Source of the DNA: Amblyornis subalaris
Lineage: Eukaryota; Chordata; Aves; Passeriformes; Ptilonorhynchidae
Length of the DNA: 64,000 bases
Direction of reading: 5' to 3'
Assembly (NCBI GenBank): GCA_018881555.1
Contig: JACAXG010000091.1
Span: 3,258,194-3,322,193 of the forward strand
Shown: piece by piece, positions 12,075 to 23,335 of the stretch
Position numbering within the stretch: position 1 is the stretch's first letter
Layout: every line of letters starts with the position of its first letter
The notes under the pieces: model-generated
What the model was told of the DNA's origin: nothing
Databases searched by the model: none
The model's input: the letters and a program-made list of their open reading frames with translations, nothing else
Program-made: the position numbers and the translations under genes

Positions 12075-15000
12075 GCTGCAGACCAAGGGCCAGCACTTGC
12101 CAGCAGCCCCTGGGCCATTGCATTTCCAGCTCAGACAGTGCAGCCTCAGCACAGGCTGGGCAGGAGGTCTGCACTGAAGTGGGTNTGGTGTCACCCCACG
12201 TCTCTTTAACACACACCATGGATGGACAGAGAGCTGCAGGGAAGGTGCTCAATCCCATGGACACNTACCCAGCACTCGGTGTGGCTCAGGCTGGGGTCAG
12301 TGCAGTCAGAATGAGTTTTAAGCAGCCAGAAGAGTTCAGGAGAGGGGTTTTTGCTCTGGAGTAGCTGCATCTGGTCATTTCTCACTTCGCTTGGTCACAC
12401 AAAGGATCAAGATCCAACTCCTGATGGGAAGAGTGGACTGTCTTTGAGGGATTATTCCAAAATGCACCAAAAGGCCCATCCTTCTCTCTCTTCACCAGGT
12501 TTCAGAGAGTTTCCTGCATCAAAGTGTTTTGGTTTGTCATTTCAGTTATATCCTAAATTACTAAGCATTAGTGCTTGCTAATGTTGAAGTAACAGAAATA
12601 AAAGCTGAAGTGTTTCAGCTAAAGCTGGGATGGGATATTTCACAGAAATGCAATATTCTGAGATTGCCTTTTCATTTCAAAATGAGCCATAACATTTCCA
12701 GCTCCACATAGCTCTTGGGGGGGGGGAGGCAATTTGGATTTTCAACCCTCTCTTGCTCTGCCAGAGTGGGCAGGGTAAGATTTGAGACAGGCTGAGCTCT
12801 CACCAGCAGCAGTTCCGTGAAACCCTGGAGGTTCGGGGCAGAGGTCAGCTGATGCCTCATCCTACAGGAGAAATCCCATGGGAATCCAATGAACCCATGG
12901 GAGTCAAATTTGAACACACGCTGAGGGANATGCATTTTAGACCCTGTTTAATCGAATTGCTGAGCTTGCTGCTGCAGGAGCTCAGGAACGAGCTCAGGAG
13001 GGGTGAACTCCAGTCGAGGGGGAAGAGCTCCATCGTCAGCCCAGGAACGTGGTCGATGGGATGATGGGATGATGTCTGCACTGCGGAAGCCCCCAAGGCA
13101 TCGTCGCTCCAGAGGGATGGAGCACACCGGGAAAGCATTGTCCTCCATCCGTCCCCGAGGATCCACATCCCGAACCCGCCCTGTTCCTTGGTTNTTCCCT
13201 CCCTCGTTCAATCGCACCCTCGTTAGCACCGGGGCCCTCCTTAGCAGCTTGCAGGGGGAGGGGGCTGTCCCCTGCTCCCAGCCCGGGGGAGGTGAAAGCA
13301 CGGGGTCCGGCAGTGTCCCTGCTCCTTGTTCTCACAGCGGGACATGGAGCCACCCTGTTCCAAAAGCCCCAAAACGCTCCCATATCCGCTTCGGTGACGC
13401 AGGAGCTGAGCATCGCCAGCCAATCACGCCGGGAAAACTGCAGGACTCAGGTGCTTGGGCACCCACAAGANGGAAATGTCCCTTCATCTGCTGAGGACAC
13501 ATCTTGGGTCAGCACATTAAATAGGCTTTACAGGCAATTCGGACCCCTGAGNCCAGTGTCCCCAAAATACAGCGAATATTCCTGAAGCAAAGATGTGCCC
13601 TCACCGATATTTTCCCACTGCAATGGTGCCTTTTGCCGTGTTGGAGCACCAGCTCTCCCAGCAGCCCCAGAAAAGGCTCTGGTTCTGCTATCAGGCCTCT
13701 AAAGGATTAGTCAATTTAAAAAAGAAAACAACAAACCAGAATAAAAAAATCACCTGATGCAATGTCCGCAGCCTTTTCTCGTGCTTTGGAGTTGGTTACT
13801 GAGGTCAGGCAGGAGCAGGAGGAGCCTGTGCAGTGCCTCAGCACTAACACATTTATCTGCTCCTCGGCCCATCAGCTGCATCTCAGCATCTCTGCAACNT
13901 TATTGCATTTATCCATGTCCCTGCTTCAAATAACATTCAGGGAGCTGAGACCTCAGGAGGGGGAAGGGCCTGGGCAAGATCCCCTGGAAAGGGAGACAAG
14001 CCCAATCTCAGCCACAGCTTTCTCGTTTGGAATATTCTGCTTCNTCCCTGGGTACAAGCTCATCCTCTGCAGCCCCTTTCCTCCACAGATTCGGATCCCC
14101 CCACCCTCATCACCTCACAGACATGGAGCCAGTGCACACAAAAAGCTCCTCTCNCTTTCTGGAGCTTGGGAGGATGTGNAATGTTCCCCCACACCCCACG
14201 GCAGGGCCGAGGCTCTTGGGGTCTCAGCTCCTACAGCACCAGAACCCCAGCACNGCCCCCACAGATCCTTCCTCTCCTGCTCCCCAGGAGCTGAGCTGGA
14301 GCTGCGCCCTGGTCATGTTTAAGGTGGTGTTGGTAAAATTAACCATTCAGGGGGGGATGTGTGGGGCTGGAGCAGGGTGGTGGCTTTGGAGCTGTGGGAC
14401 CCGAAGGGCAGCAACACCCAGGCATTAAACAGCAACTTTCAGGGAGCTCATTTCCCCCTGGTCCGCTCAGACACGGAGGCTTATCTTGGACACCTGATTT
14501 TCCCTCCCCTGGGAAGGTCCTGGAAGCCCCCTGGCTGCTCAGTGGGTTGAGATGTGGTGACCTCATCAAAGGCCATGGGGCTTATACAGGGCTGGGATGC
14601 ATCCAAAGGACACATTCCCACCCAAAGGGCACTTTTGCACCCGAAGCAAGGCGGAGCAGAGCCTGTTTGCCATATGGTGCAGCCGCGAGCAGCTGGGAGG
14701 AAGGCTCTGGAGAGCTTCCACGATTTCATCCCTGCAATTTCTTCTCTGAAGTGAGGCGATCAAGAGGACGAAGAAGCCGAGAGGGGACGTCTGCAGGCAT
14801 CCTTCTCCTTCGGAAAGGTCCGACGTTGAGGATGGAAAGGCAGGACACCAGTTATTTCCAGGAAATTATCTGGGCTCCGGCACCTCGCTGTGCTTGACCT
14901 TCCCAGGTCCCCGCAGCAGCTCCATAGGCAGAGGAGGGCAAGGAGAGCTATTAACGCTAATGGGTGGGAAGTGGCCATGAATAAATCAGCAGCATCTCTC

Positions 15001-16408
15001 CAGCCATCAAAGCCCGGAGCTCTCCCGTATGGAGCGAGGAGCGGATGGGAGGGAGGGTGATGCCTGCGTGGTTTATGACAGGGGTTATCCGATGCTCTGA
15101 CCTACAAAACCAAGAGGCTTGGCCCCACAGACACCCACCCTGCCGCCGTGGGGGAATTTTAGACCTCACCCCCCAGCCCTGCACAGAAATGCTCTCCCAA
15201 AGCCTCTCCTGAGCATCANGGAGCGAAGCCTTTCCCTTTGGAATGGCTCCGGGCTGGATCTGTGCAGGGGATTCACACTTGCCCTGCCCTTTTGATGCCA
15301 CAGATGAGAGAGAAGATGTGGGGAAGCACCACCAGCTCAAACCTCCCTGTGACCACACACACATCCTTCTACCTCCAGCCGTCCAGCCTGGCCTGGGTAA
15401 TCCCAAATCCCAGGCATTAGATGTTTAATCTTACATTCTATCATGTCTCCTCTTACCAGAGGGTCTGAAATTAAAAGGGAAGGAGGAAAGAGCTGAGCTC
15501 TGTGAGTTTAATTGGTTCTGGCTGGTGGATAAGGCGGAAGCAGGAAAACGCAGCAGTTTCTTCCGCTGGCTTTCCTTGCTGTTTCCTGAGCAGCAGTAAC
15601 TATTCCGGAAGAGGGGAAGAGAGGCAGCATCAGGGGAGAGAGGGGAAAATGCCCTCTCCCAGGACGGAGGAGGAAATTGTGTTCCTGTCCCAGCTGGCCC
15701 CGGGCACGTGGAGCCGAGCCAGCAGCCTCGGCTGCACCCCGTGGACATCATTTTCCATGATGCAAACTGGGAGAGGGGGAGAGGGGCCAGGGCAGGGCAC
15801 GGACGAGGCAGAGGCTTNGTGCCTTTGATGTCCTCTCCTGCCCTGCAGGAAAGCTGGAGGCATCTCCCCTGCCCCGGACCGGTGCTGGGGAGGCTCCCGC
15901 TCAGGCTGTGAGTGGGGCTGGATGCTGAGCACTGGAACCAGGAGTGGGAGGGACTGGGGACAGAGCCAGAGGGGATGGGGGACGACGAGCTGGGGGCCAG
16001 GGATCCCCATTTCCGAGCACTGGGAGCTGACAGCAGACTGGATTTGGCTGTGGCTCCCAGAGGGTGCACGGTGCAGGTCCCAGCTTCTCTTGCTAATGCC
16101 CTGTGGGTTCTGGGATATGAAAATCCAGGTTGCCATTCCCTCCCCCCAGCCTGTAATACATCCCTGGGACATCTCAGTTTTGCATCCCAGAAGTCCCAGA
16201 GCAGGATACTGAACCATGAATGCAGNATACTGCACCATCTTGCTTGTCATCCCTGCTGATGCTGAACAGAAANGAAGCTGCCCCGGTTAATAAAAGCACT
16301 TATTTAATTACTATTGGCAGAATTGAGAATTTTTAATTGCATCCCCCATCCTCCAGATGAAATGAGGGACTGTACTTTGATCTCAATTGACATAACTATT
16401 AGCAACAA

Positions 16409-16458
16409 GTATATATTATATATATATATCTCTCGATATATTTTTATATATATATATC
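16409..16458. repeat. AT microsatellite, imperfect palindrome
   Basis: Two (ta)n blocks flank tctctcgatata. The whole can fold into an AT hairpin. Confidence 0.85.
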
Positions 16459-16961
16459 AGTACATTATTTTCTAGATGAAAATAAGCAGATCCACGGCTG
16501 ACTGGAAACAAGAAAAAAGCACAAATGGTGCAACTGTAGCCCCACTTTTCCTTATTTACCAGGAAAAAGCAGGACATGGGAGTTCCAGCATCCCACAGCA
16601 GTGACCACTGGCTGGGGAAGGTCACTGGGAACCACAGGCTGGGATGCTGTAAAATTCCCCACTGCCAGCCTGCGGGAACTGCCGGGAGAAGATGAATTTT
16701 GGAAAAGCCTCACGTACTTAAAGAATAATGTAACCTGCCAGGCACTTAACGCAGCCAGATAAATGGAACTGCCAGCTGGAGCTCAGCCAGGGGAAACTGC
16801 CCGAGGCAGAGGCTCTGGGGACAGGGATGAGCCTGGGGATAAGGCAGGACAGTTCTGGAGCTGACACTGTGAGGGCTTTCCTTGTGTGGGTGTGCAGAGG
16901 CTCTGGAAGCAGGGCAAGACGGGGAGGTGGAATCTCCCAGCAGTGCTGGGCAGCATCCCCA

Positions 16962-17362
16962 GCCAGGCTGGGAGAGATGGAGGTGTCCAGCCTGAAAAAG
17001 AGAAGGCTCCAGGGAGACCTCAGAGCCCCTTCCAGTTCCTAAAGGGACTCCAGGAGAGCTGGAGAGAGATTTGGGACAAGGGATGGCGTGACAGGACAAG
17101 GGGGAATGGCTTCCCAGTGCCAGAGGGCAGGGATAGATGGGATATTGGAAAGGAATTGTTCCCTGTGAGGGTGGAGAGGCCCTGGCACAGGTTGTCTAGA
17201 GAAGCTGTGGCTGCCCCTGGATCCCTGGCAGTGTCCAAGGCCAGGCTGGACAGGGCTTGGAGCAGCCTCGGATAGTGGAAGGTGTCCCTGCCCATGGCAG
17301 GGGAGTGGAATGGGATGGGCTTTAAGGTCTGTCCCAACCGAAACCATCCTGGGATTCTGTGA
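16962..17362 (+). mobile_element. CR1 LINE 3' fragment, plus orientation
   Basis: This holds the characteristic 3' UTR-proximal CR1 text: agcctgaaaaagagaaggct, ctccagggagacctcagagc, gggatattggaaaggaattg, then ggctttaaggtctgtcccaa and a gattctgtgat end. The 5' part is truncated and no reverse-transcriptase frame remains. Confidence 0.9.
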
Positions 17363-17387
17363 TGTGGGGAGATGGCTTAAATCAGGG

Positions 17388-17800
17388 AATCACAGAAAAA
17401 CCCTCTGAGATCATCAAATCCAACTGTTCCCCAGCACTGCCAAGGCCATCTCTAAGCCAAGCCCCCAAGTGACACATCTGCACATCTCTTATATCCTTCC
17501 AGGCATGGGGACTCCACCACTGCCCTGGGCAGCTGTGCCAGGGCTGGACAGCCCTTTCCATGAAGAAATATTTCCTAATATCCAACCTNAACCTCCCTTG
17601 GCTCAGTNTGAGGCCNTTCCCTCTCCTCCTGTCCCTGTTCCCTGGGAGCAGACCCCGACTCCCCCTGGCTGCCCCCTCCTGTCAGGAGTTGTGNAGAGCC
17701 AGAAGGTCCCCCCTGAGCCTCCTTTTCTCCAGGCTGAGCCCTTTCCCAGCTCCCTCAGCCGCTCCCCAAGAGACTTGTGCTGTAAACACCCCACAAGAGA
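17388..17800 (-). mobile_element. CR1 LINE 3' fragment, minus orientation
   Basis: It begins with the reverse complement of a CR1 tail (aatcacagaa) and continues through gatcatcaaatccaactgtt, gccctttccatgaagaaata and ctccttttctccaggctgag. It belongs to a different CR1 subfamily from the plus-strand copy 25 bp away. The two tails face each other. Confidence 0.85.
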
Positions 17801-17909
17801 CATCCTGGTGTCCCCGGCAGCACTCCGGGCACTGGGAGATGGGGCACAAACCCAGCGCCATCAGGAGGTCCCATTCCCCGACACCCCCAGTGTGAGAAGG
17901 TCCCCCAGA

Positions 17910-18350
17910 GAGCCGCTGTGCGGGGAAAAGGGGCCCGCAAGGAACATTCTGCGGCTTAAACCGATCGTGAGAACCGCGGGCCGTGCCCGCTGCCGGCCGA
18001 GCATCCTCCGCGCCGCGCTCCATGTGGCAGCTATTACCGCGCACACACGCACCCCCCACACACACAGACACACACACACCCCCCCAGACCTCCCCCCCGG
18101 CAGCCCCCTGCCCCTCCTCACGCTTAATCAACCCCACATTCGGACGAGCCGCCGAGGGAAGCCCACCCGGCTCCCCCCGCAGCGCTGCCGGTGCGGGGTT
18201 TGCACCCCCCGGCACGGAGAGAGGATGGCTCGGCCTTCCCCTGCCCCGTCCTGTGCTTCGATTCTCGGGCAGAAACATCCAAAAGCTGCCGCTCCAGACC
18301 CCCGGAGCAGGCGCTGGGAGCCGCGGCTGGCTCGGGACAGGTTTGAAGGG
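17910..18350. promoter_or_regulatory. Orphan CpG-rich patch
   Basis: About 440 bp have raised CpG density (around gatcgtgagaaccgcgggcc and gcccgctgccggccgagc), well above the neighbourhood, and include a CA/CCCC tract (18041-18086). No exon of a recognised gene adjoins it. It could be a minor promoter, an enhancer or a non-coding RNA start. Confidence 0.3.
18041..18086 (+). repeat. CA-rich simple repeat
   Basis: Imperfect (ca)n is interrupted by cgc and runs of c. Confidence 0.8.
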
Positions 18351-18359
18351 GGTGGCTGA

Positions 18360-21300
18360 GCACACAGGCATTTACGAGCCAAGCCAGCGATGCTGTTTGC
18401 AATTAAACAGCCCAGCCCCTTCCAGAGTGAGACTTTGCTTCTCGCCCCTGAACCTCTGCAAGCTTCAAAGCCCTCGGCTGGAGTTCCTTGGCACCGGGTG
18501 AGTTTTCCCCCCTCCTCTCCAAGGAAAGGACTCGCTGGCAGCACGGAGCGGAGNGGAGCAGGCTGGGTGCTGGCTGGAATTCGGGAGGGGAAATCACAGC
18601 GGTTACCACGTCGTGCTCAGAAGTTTTACCTACAAAACAGGGAGCCTCGTACAACCCATCCCAATCCGCACTACACATCCGTAATCCCAGCGAGTCGCCT
18701 CAGCCCAGAACCCAGCACGAGCCCCAGGAGGGTCACAGCCGACAGGCCACCACGGCAAAGGCAACGACAGCCATGGAAAACGCTCTTTATAATCCCTCTG
18801 GAGAGGATTAAGCCATGCTGAATGCAGAAATGAAGACATTTTATGGCCACCTAAGGACTGAGCAAGGGTGGAGGCACCAGCGAAGGGACCCGTGAGGGAA
18901 TGAGTGTGAATAACCAGAAACTGGAGGGNTTTTTGCAACAAAAGGGATAACTTTCATTTAGGGAACCTGACACTATTTCTCCCAGCAAGTTTTCAATTAC
19001 AGACTGGGTAATGGAAAATCCTGTAATAATTATGTCCATGTTGTAGTGTTATGGAAAATACTGTAATGAGATTAGGGCTGTGCCAGGCTCCTCCGGAGAG
19101 CAGAGGGACAATGCGCACAACCTGCCCCATGTGCCCGCTCCCCTCCATCCTCTCCCGCTCCCCACAGAGATTCCAGGGTTTGGGAACCCTCCCGATGCCC
19201 AAAACGCCATCATGTGGTGGGGAAAGGCTGTGGGTTTCTCCCACTGGAAGCACGAGCCGGAGGGAGTCAGTGAAGGTCTCAAGGCACGGTGGCTCTGACA
19301 GAGGCTTTCCAGCCCTCTGATCCTCTTCAGCTTCATCATCTCCATCAGCGAGATTTTTTCCTGGAGATATTTCTGGCTCCTTCTGTGTTGCTTTCCATGT
19401 CCCACTGAATATTGCATGTGCTATCGCTCCCCAAGGACCGATAGTCTGAAGAAAGCTGATTCTTTTCTAGAGCTGCTAAATGGCACCTCTCCCCTTCCCC
19501 GGCGTGATTAGATCTGTGCATTTACCACTGGTTATATTTGCAGGCACTTTTGGGTGTGATTAGCAGCTGAAATCTGTCAAGAGTCAAGCTCAGGCGTTAG
19601 AGCCTCCCTGGGGGCTGCAGAGGAAACAAAAGCAGTGTTTTTCCTTTCCGTGGAGACTCCTGGTGGAGCTCAGCGGAGTTGGGTGGTGGCAGAGCAGCCC
19701 TGAGGGGTCTGAGCCACCCACAAGGCTCCAAGCCACCTACCCCATCTATTCCCAGCCCTCTTGCCATGGGCATTGAGAGCCACCCACCACATTTATTCCC
19801 ATCCCTCTCGCCATGGGGTGTTTGGCTGGAGATCCTGACCCAGACGTAGCCAGAAAAAAGGAGTGGGAGCTAAGAACAGGGTAAAAAAAGGGAAGGAACA
19901 GGGAGGGGAAGAGATGTGCAGGTCCAAAGGGAAGGGGGAATCTGTGCCATGGGGCCTTCCAAAGCTCTGTTCCTTACAAAAGTGCTTATGGAGATTATTA
20001 TACTTAATTTATGTAGATCTGCGCTTGCACTAGAAGAACTTAGGAACTAATTAAACAGCAACTGAAGAACAGCCCTGGCCTTGGATCTCACCCAGAGGGA
20101 AGCGATTCCTGGGAATCCTGAACTGAGATGGAGCTCAGCTGTCAGAATGCTGCTTAATCTTCCTAGAAATGATATGAAATTTGGGATGATTTTCTGGAGA
20201 AAAGGGAAACAAATCAGCTCACAAACCCTGGAGTTCTCCCAAGGCAACAGTGCAAACTCCTTTGGCATCAGTGGCCCCGGGGAAAGGGATCATCCGACGA
20301 GCAATGATTTTTGACACTTTGTTAAGTAGAAGACTTGGATCCAGTCTCCAAGTGACTGTGCCTAGATGAAATCCAGGGGAAAAAAAAAAAAAGGAGGTGC
20401 CATTTGGGAGAGCACTTTGCTAACCCTGTTAACGGGGACTGGAGCAATTACACACACGGCTCTAATAGGCAAGAAAATAATTAACACTCTGCCACAGGCT
20501 CAAGTGGTGATTTTATGAGTCCTGATGAAGCCGAGCTCCCGTAGGAATATGAGGGTGTGGGTTTTTTTCACTCTTTGGGACTATTTTGTGATCTCACATA
20601 AAACTACTGAATTTTTCCATCTGTGGATTTAACTGAGCTGCCTTGAGCAGCAGTGAATCAAGGGACCCTCCTCCCCACCACGCCTGGCCTCTGCGCCCCC
20701 CCAGCCAGGGATGGTTTCCTAAACTTATCCAGCATTTGCTGAACATTGCAAGGAGCTTTTCTAGGTTAATTATGCTCAGAGCCCGAGCAGGCAGGCGTGA
20801 GGAGAGAGGAGAGAAAATCCTGCCGTGTTGTTATAATAAACCACACAATAAATACTACGGAAAGCATTCCATACATCCTGCCTGAGGGGATTCGCCACGC
20901 CTGACCTCAGCCAGCTGAAAATCAGCCGTCCCCTGGCCTCTCACGAGGGTTAAGGGAGAAANTCAGCATTTCCACTCATCTAATCCCGAAAGAGCTGTGT
21001 AAGGAGAAGGGGATTCCTTCATTTCCGCAGACGATGATTCCTTCTGTGTCCAGCGCCGGAGCTGAGACACCTCAGGAAAGATGCTCAGCCTTGCGAGGGC
21101 TGATGCCACTTGAAACGAATGGGAGTTTTGACAGTGCCCAGCACGTCCCTGGACCACGCCAGATCGCATCCAAGCTGTCCCGTCTCCTCCCCAGCTCCCG
21201 TTGGCGTGCCAGGGAGCAGGGATGCGAGCCGGCAGCACTCGCGTGCGGCAGGAGCAGGCTCGGGCTGCAGCTCCTGTCCTCGCTTGCCCCCGTGCCGAGC

Positions 21301-21654
21301 AGCTGATGCTCCGTGCCGTGGCTACCGCGGTCCTCCTCTCCCCCGAACCGGGCTCCAGGATGGTCCCCCCGGGGCCCGAAGCGAAGAGCGGCTCGGTGGG
21401 ATGGGGGCGAGGCAAGGGGGAAGCGCCCTGTTCGCTCTGACAGGGCGGGCCTGACCCCGCGGGATCAACGGGAGGCTTTGTTTTCTTTATCCCTTCCAGT
21501 AATGAATCAATTTTACTGCTAAACAAAGCTGACTCTTTGAAGGGGAGGTCTTCTATTTTAAATCTTGTTTCAGGGGAAGTGGTGGATGATCTTAACCAGA
21601 CGTGTCTTCTTAAAGGGATGCAGATGCTACTGCTCTGGCTGAGCACCCTGGAAG
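18360..21654. other. Intergenic, no gene seen
   Basis: I see no supported exon. A CpG-enriched block lies at about 21230-21470. The open frames there overlap in all frames and lack plausible splice context. Confidence 0.45.
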
Positions 21655-22112
21655 GTCATGGAATCACAGAATATCCTGAGTGGAAAGGGACCCACNGGGA
21701 TCATCCAGTCCGACCCCTGGCCCTGCCCAGGACACCCCAACAATCCCAGCCTGTGCATCCCTGGGAGTGTTGTCCAAACGCTCCTGGAGCTCTGGCAGCC
21801 TNGGGGCCGTGCCCATTCCCTGGGGAGCCTGGTCAGTGCCCAGCACCCTCTGGGGACAGGAGAACCTTTCCCTGCTCTCCAGCCTGACCCTGCCCTNGCC
21901 CAGCTCCAGCCNTTCCCTGGGTCCTGTCCCTGTCCCAGGGAGCAGAGATCGGAGCTGCCCCTCNGGAGGAGCTGCAGCCCNTGCTGAGCTCTGCCCTCAG
22001 CCTGCTCTGAACTCACCCAGTGCCCTCAGCTGCTCCTGCTGTGGCCCCTCCAGACCCTTCACCATCCTTGTAGCCTCTTTTGGATGCTCTCTAGGATTTA
22101 AGATCAAACAGC
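21655..22112 (-). mobile_element. CR1 LINE 3' fragment, minus orientation
   Basis: It starts with a reversed tail (atcacagaatatcctgagtg) and carries ggatcatccagtccgacccc in reverse sense. The text continues to ccttgtagcctcttttggat. It is interrupted by several N bases. Confidence 0.85.
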
Positions 22113-22990
22113 ACTCGGAGAATTCACTTTAATACATCATATTCCTCTTCAAAGATGCATTACCTGCTTTCTAACCATCTGAAGGACTTGAACACATATT
22201 CCCAGCTCTTCCCACTGGCAAAGCTCATGCAGGAAGATCACATCCATCTCACCTGGGTGACAGAAGGCTCCTGAGGAGCACCTGGGCTGCAGCACTGACA
22301 GGAAGCTCCATCACCTCACCACAAAGACTGATCTCCTGATGGCTTTGGTGCTTCTTAAGCACCTCTCGAGTGTGGGTGAGAGCCAAAGCTCATGGCTGAG
22401 CTCTCCTGCCATGGCAAATCTCCAGCTGGGGTGGATATTGGCTTTTGGGGGACGTTAACATGTCATTCTCCTCCTGGTTATCACCACAAGCTCTTAGTGG
22501 CTACAAGTGGACAGAGTGAATTTTGCCTGTGCTCATCTCCAGCCTTTTCCTTTGCAGTTATAGGGGCAAGCCCTGTGTTCTTATCCTGCCTGGAAGAAAG
22601 TTCCTTGGCTCCACGACCAGAAGGTCCAGNTTCAAGTTTATAAAGGTTTTCCATTTGTAGTGGATGTAGAGTCATTTGCAACNTCCAGCTCGAAATGCAG
22701 TGGTAACATGCAGTAGAGCCATCCACGGCATCACTCTTGGTTTTTAATGGAATTTGCCTGTAAACAGACATAAACAAGCACCAGCTTCAAGGCAAGAGAA
22801 AAGCTTTGGTGGCTCTGTCCTGGGGAAACCTTGTGCAATAGTAAAAAAACCCACAGTCTGCTTCCTGCCCTGCTCACAGCGAGGCCTCATGCACATTTTA
22901 GAAGAGAAACTGCCTGGGTATAAAAAGAAATGACTCACTGAAACTGGTAACATTGAACACAACTTGGTTTTGATCCAAAGCCAAAAATGC

Positions 22991-23000
22991 TTTATTTATT
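22991..23000 (-). terminator. Candidate poly(A) signal, minus strand
   Basis: The minus strand reads AAATAAATAAAGC, with overlapping AATAAA hexamers. A TTGTGTTC element lies about 30-40 bases downstream. It sits about 150 bases after the TAA that ends the candidate exon at 23150-23335. Confidence 0.35.
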
Positions 23001-23149
23001 TGAAATGTAAACGGTTCCTTTATCAACTGCCTGGTTCAGGGGTTGTTTAGGGCAGTTTCCTTCCAAATCGGTTGCTCAGCAGAGAGTTTTGCACAATCCT
23101 GGGAAACAGAGAAAGCAGCAAGGAAGACACAGAAACCCTGTTGGCTGAT

Positions 23150-23335
23150 TTATGGAGAGCGGGAAAGGGGCCTCCCATCCCTTGGGAAAGCATTCCCAGA
23201 GTCGCCTTTGCTGGAGACTCGTCGCCGCAAGGAGATGAGCAACGCGGCCCACGCTGCAGCCACCAGCAACGCTCCCACCCGCACCCACCACAGCCCCCAG
23301 GCTGCCTCCTGCTCCCAGCCCAGCCTGATCTCCAA
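23150..23335 (-). CDS. Possible terminal exon of an unrecognised single-pass membrane protein
   Basis: On the minus strand a CCCGTGGTGCTCCCCAG acceptor is followed by 61 open codons ending in TAA at 23152-23150. The translation opens LEIRLGWEQEAAWGLWW and continues through a strongly hydrophobic stretch (VGALLVAAAWAALLISL) to RRR. That is the layout of one transmembrane helix with a positive stop-transfer. In-frame stops lie just upstream of the acceptor, as expected if the exon begins there. I do not recognise the family and could not place upstream exons. The region is GC-rich and open in other frames too, so this may be chance. Confidence 0.25.
   Translation of the reverse strand: MEIRLGWEQEAAWGLWWVRVGALLVAAAWAALLISLRRRVSSKGDSGNAFPRDGRPLSRSP

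Larger units (their letters stand above)
8240..16960. other. Intergenic, no gene seen
   Basis: I find no convincing exon here on either strand. Open frames are short or overlap in several frames. It contains a degenerate CCATCC-type low-complexity stretch (8620-8733), an AT-rich island with TAAT cores (11340-11620), an AGG-rich tract (12025-12074) and an AT microsatellite (16409-16458). Confidence 0.5.
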
